This document shows positions 1 to 6,500 of a stretch of DNA of 7,081 bases, one piece after another. The notes beneath the pieces were generated by a model. It saw only the letters and a list, made by a program, of their open reading frames with translations. It did not search any database and had not been told where the DNA came from. Position 1 is the stretch's first letter; each line of letters begins with the position of its first letter. This DNA comes from Gemmatimonadota bacterium (GTDB lineage Bacteria > Gemmatimonadota > Gemmatimonadetes > Gemmatimonadales > Gemmatimonadaceae), in NCBI GenBank assembly GCA_003131365.1, contig PKVB01000209.1, positions 21,561 through 28,641 of the forward strand. The letters run 5' to 3'. A program made the position numbers and the translations under genes.

Positions 1-1
1 G

Positions 2-187
2 CGTTATGGCACAGGCGGTCGGATGTACTCGGATGAGCGCAGGATACGGTCAGAGCGCGGTGACTACATACTGAGATCTATGCCTCTGACAACTCGGATC
101 CCGTTCGGTTTGCAGTGGACAACTCGCATCCCGTTCGGTTCGCAGTGGACAACTCGGATCCCGTTCGGTTTGCAGTTGACAGACTAG
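2..187 (+). other. Open frame from the left edge through the tandem repeats; possible 3' end of a neighbouring gene
   Basis: This frame has no stop from base 2 to a TAG at 185-187. It would encode about 26 Arg/Tyr-rich residues followed by 10-residue repeats (TTRIPFGLQW-like). Codons include ATA, AGG and TCA, unlike the kinase genes nearby, and no start lies in view. The repeats are open in every frame, so openness there is not evidence of coding. The first 87 bases also hold a competing plus-strand frame that stops at 72-74. I see no RNA gene or promoter here. Confidence 0.15.
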
Positions 188-198
188 TTCGGTCGCAG
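88..198. repeat. 30-bp direct tandem repeat, three copies plus a decayed fourth
   Basis: Three head-to-tail 30-bp units start at 88, 118 and 148 with GACAACTCGGATCCCG and end in TTCGGTTTGCAGTG. Unit 2 differs from unit 1 at 127 (G to C) and 141 (T to C); unit 3 differs only in its last base (177). A shortened fourth copy (178-198) keeps GAC, GTTCGGT and CGCAG. Units are contiguous, without spacers. The unit has no stop codon in any of the six frames, and its length is a multiple of three. It lies just beyond the lipoprotein terminator. It may be a noncoding minisatellite or part of a neighbouring coding region. Confidence 0.92.
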
Positions 199-200
199 GC

Positions 201-237
201 AAAAAAAAACGCTCCGCACTGTATCTAGTGCGGAGCG
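201..237 (-). terminator. Rho-independent terminator of the lipoprotein gene
   Basis: On the minus strand an 11-bp perfect stem (CGCTCCGCACT / AGTGCGGAGCG) with a 6-nt loop is followed directly by nine T residues. It begins 23 nt after the TAA/TAG-side end of the lipoprotein gene. There is no T run on the plus-strand side, so it works in one direction only. Confidence 0.95.
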
Positions 238-260
238 CCGAGAAGCTTGAGCGGACAGCC

Positions 261-722
261 CTACTTCTTCGTCTTGTCGACGTTGTTGCCGATTACGCCG
301 CCGAGAATCGCTCCGGCTGCGCCACCGATGATCGCGCCCTTCACGCTGTGGCCGGCGACCGCGCCGATCACTGCGCCGGCGCCTGCGCCGATCGCGGCAT
401 CACGCTTGGTGTGCTTGACTACCACCGGTGCCGGCGCGCTGTATACCGGAGCCGACGAGTACGTGCCGGATGAACGGCGCGTCGTCGTGGTCGACCTGCG
501 AACCGTAGTCCGCGGCGCTGTCGACGTGCTTCTCAGCGAGTTAGACGCTGGGGCTGTTGCGACCCCTGCGCGCTCAGCCGCGGTGATGCTGTCCAGCGGC
601 GTGTACGGCTGCGCCTGCGCGGCCGTGGAAAGATCGGAATTCAAAGCATCATCGACCTTCTTGTCGCCACCACATGCGAAAGCGAAGAGCGCGGCAGGCA
701 GGATTAGTATCTTTTTGAACAT
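261..722 (-). CDS. Predicted small lipoprotein with C-terminal double glycine zipper
   Basis: A 153-residue envelope protein. Residues 1-16 form a signal peptide (KK, then a hydrophobic core) ending in A-F-A before C17, a loose lipobox, so lipidation at C17 is likely but not certain. After an Asp/Lys-rich stretch (20-30) come a variable region and a Thr/Ser/Arg- then Ala/Pro/Val-rich linker (about 50-103). The C-terminus has two glycine-zipper helices: G112, 116, 120, 124 and G129, 133, 137, 141, 145, all four residues apart, joined by HSVK and closed by a Lys-rich tail. This resembles the glycine-zipper 2TM/YMGG-type domains of 17-kDa-antigen-like outer-membrane lipoproteins, which pack as a membrane hairpin; the exact role is unknown. 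The Cys-Gly-Gly-Asp start and 'ALNSDLS' pattern look typical of Gemmatimonadota. It has its own strong ribosome site, a candidate sigma-54 promoter and a terminator, so it is probably transcribed alone. Confidence 0.87.
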   Translation of the reverse strand: MFKKILILPAALFAFACGGDKKVDDALNSDLSTAAQAQPYTPLDSITAAERAGVATAPASNSLRSTSTAPRTTVRRSTTTTRRSSGTYSSAPVYSAPAPVVVKHTKRDAAIGAGAGAVIGAVAGHSVKGAIIGGAAGAILGGVIGNNVDKTKK

Positions 723-728
723 TTAAAG

Positions 729-733
729 CCTCC
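729..733 (-). promoter_or_regulatory. Strong Shine-Dalgarno of the lipoprotein gene
   Basis: GGAGG on the minus strand lies 6 nt before the ATG at 722. It supports this start codon and efficient translation, separate from the upstream operon. Confidence 0.8.
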
Positions 734-773
734 AGTAATGACCCCCGCTCAACGCGACGGTACTCATTAGAGG

Positions 774-790
774 GGCAGAGATTGTGCCAA
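774..790 (-). promoter_or_regulatory. Candidate sigma-54 (-24/-12) promoter for the glycine-zipper lipoprotein gene
   Basis: On the minus strand the sequence reads TTGGCACAATCTCTGCC. It has the invariant GG and GC separated by exactly 10 bases, and it matches the consensus TGGCAC-N5-TTGC except for C in place of the first T of the -12 block. A transcript would start near position 763, about 40 nt before the start codon. It lies in the 81-bp gap after the receiver-kinase gene. An overlapping sigma-70 reading (TTGGCA, 15 nt, TAATGA) is much poorer. An activator binding site was not identified. Confidence 0.5.
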
Positions 791-803
791 TAAAGGGGTA
801 TAG

Positions 804-2084
804 TTAGGCCGCTGTAGCGCCGGATAACGCCTCTGCCGCCGCCAATTCGTCCTCTATAGAGGCCGGCAGAGTGAGACGGAACGCGCTCCCCTCGCCTGGC
901 TTCGAACAGACGGTCAAGGTCCCGTCCAGCAGCTGAGCCAGCCGCCTCGAAATCGGGAGCCCCAGGCCGGTCCCCGGCTGCTTCGATTCAGAGACCTGGA
1001 CGAACTCCTCGAAGATGCGCGCGATATCGTCCTGCGCGATTCCCACGCCCTGATCGATTACCTCGATCTCCGCGCTCTTGTTCTCGCACTGCTTGCACAG
1101 CACGCGAATGGGCTTCCCTTCGCCGAACTTGATTGCGTTCGAGAGCAAGTTGAGCAGGATCTGCCGCACCCGGCGCGGATCGCTCACGATGTTGAAGCGC
1201 TCTCCCTCGGTGTCCAGGCTCAGCGTCGAGCCATATTCGTCCGCCAGCGGCCGCACCGTGACGAACAGATCCTCGATCAGCGACGGGAACATCACCGGCT
1301 GCAGCGTCAGCTCGATCTTCCCCGCTTCGATCTTGGAAAGGTCGAGAACGTCGTTCACCAATTCGAGCAGATGTCGCGCCGCCTTGAGCGACCGCTGAAG
1401 GCCTTCCTTCTGCTTGACGTTGAGCGGCCCATAGATGTTGTCGAGCATGATGGTGCTGTAGCCGATTACCGCGTTGATCGGCGTCCGCAGCTCGTGGCTC
1501 ATCGATGCGTAGAAGCGATTGCGCGCGCCCATCGCCTGCTCGAGGGCAACCTGGCGGCGATGCAGCTCGTCGTTCATCTGCGACAGCTTGGCCGCCGAGC
1601 GCGCCTCCGCTTCCAGCAGCGAGGTGCGGTGCTCGAGCTCGAGCTCGCGCTTCTGTGATTCACGCAACAGCTCGCCCTGGCGCCCCAGCTCTCGCTGCTT
1701 GACGTAGAGGTCTACGAACACCGCGACCTTCGATCTCAGCACGTCGGGGTTGAACGGCTTGAATACGTAGTCGACGGCCCCCATCGAATAGCCCTTGAAG
1801 ACATATGCATCTTCTTTGCTGATCGCACTCAGGAAGATGATCGGGATCGTGCGCGATCTTTCGCGCGACTTGATGATCTCGGCCACCTCGAAGCCGTTCA
1901 TGCCCGGCATCTGCACGTCGAGAAGAATCACCGCGGGGTCGAGCACCAGCACCTGTTTCAGCGCCTCAGGGCCGGAGCCGGCGCGAATCAGGGTCTGCCC
2001 CAGCGGCTCCAGAATCGCCTCGAGCGCGAGAAGGTTCTCCCGGCGGTCGTCGACGAGGAGGATGCTGACGAGATCGTCCGTCAT
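804..2084 (-). CDS. Receiver-first histidine kinase (REC-coiled coil-HisKA-HATPase)
   Basis: A 426-residue soluble protein whose receiver precedes the kinase core. REC (about 6-125) has acidic D12/D13, phosphoacceptor D56 in LLDVQMPGMNG, S86 and K109 in VFKP. A helical, charged linker (about 126-190) leads to HisKA with H197 in SHELRTP. The HATPase domain follows, with N316 in NLLSNAIKF, DQGVGI (344-349), the F-box around RIFEEF (356-361) and GTGLGL (371-376). All catalytic residues are intact. There is no membrane segment or PAS/GAF sensor, so its input is probably phosphorylation of its own REC, perhaps by the large upstream kinase (inference). The tail is Ala/Glu-rich. A CxxC (C330, C333) sits between the N and G1 boxes. 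Its ATG overlaps the cheB stop as ATGA, with GGAG at 2097-2094 as ribosome site. No terminator is evident after it. Confidence 0.93.
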   Translation of the reverse strand: MTDDLVSILLVDDRRENLLALEAILEPLGQTLIRAGSGPEALKQVLVLDPAVILLDVQMPGMNGFEVAEIIKSRERSRTIPIIFLSAISKEDAYVFKGYSMGAVDYVFKPFNPDVLRSKVAVFVDLYVKQRELGRQGELLRESQKRELELEHRTSLLEAEARSAAKLSQMNDELHRRQVALEQAMGARNRFYASMSHELRTPINAVIGYSTIMLDNIYGPLNVKQKEGLQRSLKAARHLLELVNDVLDLSKIEAGKIELTLQPVMFPSLIEDLFVTVRPLADEYGSTLSLDTEGERFNIVSDPRRVRQILLNLLSNAIKFGEGKPIRVLCKQCENKSAEIEVIDQGVGIAQDDIARIFEEFVQVSESKQPGTGLGLPISRRLAQLLDGTLTVCSKPGEGSAFRLTLPASIEDELAAAEALSGATAA

Positions 2085-2674
2085 ACCGCCGTTCTCCGGT
2101 CCACTGTTGCCGCTCCCCGACTGAGCTCGAGCAGCCGTGCCGCGAGATCGTCGAGCCCAAGCACCTCCGCCGTCGGCACCGCCTGCACGGCGGCCTCCGG
2201 CATGATCGGAATCTCTGCCGTCTTCGGATCCTGAATTAGGGCGCGTCCGCCGCGCTTCACGATGTGCGCGAGGCCGCTCGCTCCATCCTCGTTCGCGCCG
2301 GTGAGGATCAGTCCGATCGTCTCCGATCGGTAGGTATCAGCGGCCGATGTGAACATCACATCGATCGACGGGCGGCTGAATCTCACCGGCTCCTCGGTGG
2401 TGAGCGACAGGTATCCCTGCTCGACCAGGATGTGATAGTTCGCGGGGGCGACATGCACGGTTCCCGCGCACAGCGCGTCCTTGTCCTCGACCTCGACGAC
2501 TTTGAGAGGTGTCGCGTCCCCGAGAAGCTGTGCCAGCAGCCGATCGGAATCCTTGCTCCGATGCTGTACCACCACGATCGGAATCGGGAACTCCTCCGGC
2601 AGCCCGCCGAGAATCTTCGTCAGCGCGGACAACCCGCCCCACGATGTCCCCATTGCGACGATCGAGTACGGCAT
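2081..2674 (-). CDS. cheB: CheB-type protein-glutamate methylesterase domain without receiver
   Basis: A 197-residue protein that is only the CheB catalytic domain; the family removes methyl esters from glutamates (or deamidates glutamines) placed on chemoreceptors. The Ser-His-Asp triad is visible: S11 in GTSWGG, H38 in VVQHRS, and D130 in LTGANEDGA. Later conserved blocks are ALIQDP (145-150) and IPIMPEAA (155-162). Classical CheB carries an N-terminal receiver that restrains the esterase; here none is present, so activity must be controlled differently or be constitutive. The frame is open far upstream, over cheR, but homology begins exactly at the chosen ATG, which has a good Shine-Dalgarno 6 nt away. 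It starts 2 nt after the cheR stop and overlaps the next kinase gene by 4 nt, so CheR and CheB are almost certainly made together. Confidence 0.94.
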   Translation of the reverse strand: MPYSIVAMGTSWGGLSALTKILGGLPEEFPIPIVVVQHRSKDSDRLLAQLLGDATPLKVVEVEDKDALCAGTVHVAPANYHILVEQGYLSLTTEEPVRFSRPSIDVMFTSAADTYRSETIGLILTGANEDGASGLAHIVKRGGRALIQDPKTAEIPIMPEAAVQAVPTAEVLGLDDLAARLLELSRGAATVDRRTAV

Positions 2675-2676
2675 CG

Positions 2677-3555
2677 CTATCTCACCTTTCGGAAAATTTT
2701 CTCCGGGGGCGCCATCTGCTGATAGCATTCCTCGTGCGACATGAACCGCAGCGTCTCCTTGCTGCCCAGCACCAGCACTCCGAACATGGCGAGGCTGTCG
2801 TAGAACAGGCCGTGGACCTTCGACTGGAGCGTCTTGTCGAAGTAGATGAGCACGTTCCGGCAAAGGATGACGTTGAACTCGCTGAACGAGCGGTCCGTGA
2901 CCAGGTTGTGCTGCGAGAATACCACGTTCTTCGTCAGCGACTGATCGAACAACGCTCCCCCGTATTTCGCCGTGTAGTACTCGGAGAACGATCTCTTGCC
3001 TCCGGCCCGCATGTAGTTGTCGGTGTACTCCTGCATCCGCTCGAGCGGAAAGATTCCCGCCTTCGCTCTCTGGAGCACCACTTCGTTGATGTCCGTCGCG
3101 TAGATGCGGGACCGGTCGTACAGCCCTTCTTCGCGGAGCAGCATCGCCATCGAATAGACTTCTTCGCCCGTCGAGCAGCCGGCGTGCCAGATGCGGATGA
3201 ATGGGTAGGTGCGGAGCAGCGGCACGACGTGCTGGCGGAACGTGACGTAGAAGGAGGGATCCCGAAACATCGCCGTCACGTTGATGGAGAGATCCAGCAG
3301 CAGCTTCTCCATCATCGCGGGCTCGTGAAGCACTCGCTCCTGGAGCGCGCTCATGCTCGGCAAGCGTTCCGCTTCGATGCGCTTCCACAGACGGCGGCGA
3401 ATCGACGCATAGGCGTAGGCCCGGAAATCGAACCCGTAATGACGGAAGATCCCCTCCAGCAGCAGCTCGATCTCGATTCGTTCCAAGTCGGGCTTGAACG
3501 CCTGCCGGTCGGGCCCCGCGCCAGTGTCGGGTACCTCCGCTATCTGTACAGCCAT
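2677..3555 (-). CDS. cheR: CheR-type protein-glutamate O-methyltransferase, stand-alone
   Basis: A 292-residue SAM-dependent methyltransferase of the CheR family, which methylates glutamate side chains on receptor-like coiled coils. The N-terminal helical domain shows YGFDFRAY and an Arg-rich helix (residues 40-60). NVTAMFRDP (92-100) precedes the catalytic domain. The SAM-binding loop is HAGCSTGEE (124-132), followed by YATDIN (152-157), QHNLV (215-219) and ILCRNVLIYFD (230-240). The length is normal for a single-domain CheR; no TPR, PAS or CheB fusion is present. I chose the ATG at 3555 because the frame further upstream has no CheR similarity and would overlap the kinase gene more deeply. 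This start overlaps the end of the kinase gene by 16 nt and has no clear Shine-Dalgarno, which suggests translational coupling. With no chemoreceptor in view the substrate is unknown; the long coiled coil of the neighbouring kinase is one guess. Confidence 0.93.
   Translation of the reverse strand: MAVQIAEVPDTGAGPDRQAFKPDLERIEIELLLEGIFRHYGFDFRAYAYASIRRRLWKRIEAERLPSMSALQERVLHEPAMMEKLLLDLSINVTAMFRDPSFYVTFRQHVVPLLRTYPFIRIWHAGCSTGEEVYSMAMLLREEGLYDRSRIYATDINEVVLQRAKAGIFPLERMQEYTDNYMRAGGKRSFSEYYTAKYGGALFDQSLTKNVVFSQHNLVTDRSFSEFNVILCRNVLIYFDKTLQSKVHGLFYDSLAMFGVLVLGSKETLRFMSHEECYQQMAPPEKIFRKVR
2681..2689 (-). promoter_or_regulatory. Shine-Dalgarno of cheB, fixing its start
   Basis: On the minus strand AAAGGTGAG ends 6 nt before the ATG at 2674 and overlaps the end of cheR. 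Together with the beginning of CheB homology at this Met, it argues against any longer N-terminus in the open frame upstream. Confidence 0.75.
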
Positions 3556-6500
3556 ACTCGCAGCAGTGACAACAGCTGCTCGGTATCGACGGGCTTCGTG
3601 ATGTAGTCGGACGCTCCCGCGGCGATGCACTTCTCGCGATCACCCTTCATTGCCTTCGCCGTCAGCGCGATGATCGGCAGCGACTTGAACTGGTCCATTG
3701 CGCGGATCGCTCTCGTCGTCTCGTACCCGTCCATCTCCGGCATCATGACGTCCATCAGCACCGCGTCAACGTTCGCATCCTTCTTCAGCTCGTCGATCGC
3801 CTGCTTTCCGTTCTCGGCGAATCGCACGACCATGCCGTGGTCCTCCAGCATGCTGGTGAGCGAGAAGATGTTGCGCACATCGTCGTCCACCACCAGGATG
3901 TTCTTCCCGGCGACCACGGAGTCGGCGTCGTGCAGATGCTCGAGCATCTTCCGTTTCTGCTCGGGAAGCTTCGCTTCGATGCGGTGGAGGAAGAGCGCCG
4001 TCTCGTCGAGCAGGCGCTCGGGGGACTTCACGTCCTTCACGATGATCGTCTCCGCGTACTTCTTGATCTTCGTTTCGTCCTCTTGGCTCAGCTCCTTGCC
4101 GGTGTAGATGATGATCGGAAGGTCGTGGTTGTCCGGATCCGACTTCACCTTCTCGAGCAGATCGAAGCCGCTCATGTCGCCCGAGTGGAGTCCGAGGTCG
4201 AGCACCATGCAGTCGAAATGCTTCTCCTGGAGCTTGCCCAGCGCCTCTTCCGCGGAGCCGACTGCGATAATATCGACGTCGTCGTGCGCGATCAGCTCGA
4301 CGATGCTTTGCCGTTGCGTTTCGTTGTCCTCGACGACCAGCAGGTTTTTCGGCACGGTGTCGATGAAGGAGGAGATCCGGGCGAACGCCGCATCGAGCCC
4401 TTCTTTGCTAACCGGCTTGGCCAGGAAGGCGATCGCGCCAGCCTTGAGGCCTTCGCGTTTCTCCTCGACGCCCGAAATGATGTGTACCGGAACGTGCCTC
4501 GTGTCGGGGTCGCGCTTGAGGCGATCGAGCACCTCGAGTCCATCCATTCCCGGCATGTCGATATCGAGAGTGATCGCGTCCGGGCGAATTTCGCGCGCGG
4601 CCGCTAGACCAGCCTCTCCGTCCAGCTCGACCACCGCCTTGAAGCCCTTTTCGCGCGCCATGTCTAGCAGGACTCTCGCGAAGTTCTGATCGTTCTCGAT
4701 GACGAGCACGGTGCGATCGCCGTCCTCGATTCGCTCCCTGTCATCATTGATCACCGTTTGCGGTACGGTTCGACGCTCGGGCCGATACTGCAGCGCGTCG
4801 CCGGTGGATTTGCGCCGCTGGTCTCGACTTGCCGGTTGTGGCCTGACCGGGGTAGTCCGCCGCGGCGCTGCTACCGTGTTGCGGGGGGGCGAGTAATTCC
4901 TCACGCGGATGGGATCGCGGTCGGGCCCCTCCTGACGCGGGATGTACCGTAGCGGGAGGAACAGCGTAAAGGTGCTGCCCTGATTCTCCGCGCTCTCTAC
5001 CCTGATTTCTCCTCCGAGCAGACGCGCAATCTCGCGGCTGATCGAAAGTCCGAGACCCGTTCCACCGTACTTGCGGCTCGTTGTCCCGTCCGCCTGTTGG
5101 AACGCCTCGAAGATCAGTCGCTGCTTGTCCTTGGGAATCCCCACGCCAGTATCAGAGACGGAGAAGGCAAGCACGTCCGACGCGGCTTCGAGCGTCGGAT
5201 TCAGGAATCGGCGTCCTTTTTCCGCACGACGAACGGTGAGCGTGACGTCTCCCTGCTCCGTGAACTTGAACGCATTGGACAGCAGGTTCTTCAGAACCTG
5301 CTGCAGCCGTCCGCCATCGGTGAAGAGCGCCTGCGGAAGGTCCGCGGTCACGTCCACGTGAAAGCCAAGCCCCTTCTGGTCGGCGAGCTGGTTGAAGCTA
5401 CGCTCGACAAACTCCTTGATGTCCGCCAGGCGAATCTCCGTCGGATTCACATCCATCTTGCCGGCTTCGACCTTCGATAGATCGAGCACGTCGTTAATGA
5501 GATTGAGCAAATCGCTGCCCGACGTGAGAATCGTCTGCGCAAACTCGACCTGCTTCGGCGTGAGATTGCCGTCCTTGTTCTCGCTCAGCAGTCGCGCCAG
5601 GATGAGGAGGCTGTTGAGCGGCGTCCTCAGCTCGTGCGACATGTTGGCGAGGAACTCCGACTTGTACTTGGAGCTGAGCGCGAGCTGCTCCGCCTTCTCC
5701 TCGAGAGCGACTCTCGCTCCTTCCACTTCTTCGTTCTTCGATTCGACCTTCCGGTTCTGTTCCGCCAACAGCGACGCCTTTTCCTCGAGCTCCTCGTTGA
5801 CCTGTTGCAGCTCCTCTTGCTGGTCCTTGAGCAGCTCTTCCGACGTGCGAAGCGTTGTCGCTTGTGCCTCGAGCTCGGCGTTGGATTTCTTCAGCTCTTC
5901 CTGCTGCGTGCGCAGCTCTTCGGATTGACTCTGAAGCTCCAGAGTCAGGCTCTGTGACTGCTCGAGCAGCTCCGCCGTCCGCATGTTGGCCGCGATCATG
6001 TTGATCACGACTCCCACACTTTCCGCGAACTGGTCGAGGAAGAGCTGGTGGATCTGGCTGAAGGGCAGGAACGAAGCGAGCTCGATCACGGCCTTCACTT
6101 CTCCCTCGAACAGCACGGGTAGCACGATGACGTTGCGCGGCGGCGCCTCTCCCAGGCCCGACGAGATCCGGATGTAATCCTCCGGAACGTTCGTGAGCAG
6201 AATCGGCTTCTTTTCGAGCGCCGCCTGGCCGACGAGTCCTTCGCCGAGGTAGAAGCGGTTGCCGACGTGCTTGCGCTCCTTGTACGCGTAGCTCGCAATG
6301 AGCTTGAGCACCGGCGTGTTGTTGTCGTCGTCCATGATGTAGAACGCGCCATGGTGAGCCGACACCAGCGGCGTCAGCTCCGACATGATGAGCTTCGAGA
6401 CCGCTTCCAGATCCTTCTGCCCCTGCATCATCCGCGAGAACTTCGCGAGGTTCGTCTTCAACCAGTCCTGCTCCGAATTCTTCTCGGTCGTGGACTTCAG

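Noticed and set aside
88..198. CRISPR array
   Set aside because: The 30-bp units are directly contiguous, with no unique spacers between them.
247..726. Plus-strand open frame opposite the lipoprotein gene
   Set aside because: The minus-strand frame has a signal peptide, Shine-Dalgarno, glycine zipper and terminator; the plus frame has none of these.
723..803. Terminator for the four-gene operon
   Set aside because: Only a 4-bp GGCA/TGCC inverted pair is present, it coincides with the sigma-54 elements, and no T run follows, so read-through into the lipoprotein gene cannot be excluded.
2509..3606. Long plus-strand open frame (365 codons) opposite cheR and cheB
   Set aside because: It is antisense to two genes with clear catalytic motifs; the translation is His/Arg/Glu-rich with no recognisable domain, as expected for the complement of GC-rich codons.
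3556..3630. Longer cheR start at 3630
   Set aside because: The extra 25 residues lie within the REC3 coding region of the kinase and show no CheR character.
2675..3643. N-terminal extension of the CheB frame over cheR
   Set aside because: The extension is Arg/Pro/His-rich with no homology and overlaps all of cheR in another frame; CheB homology and a Shine-Dalgarno begin at 2674.
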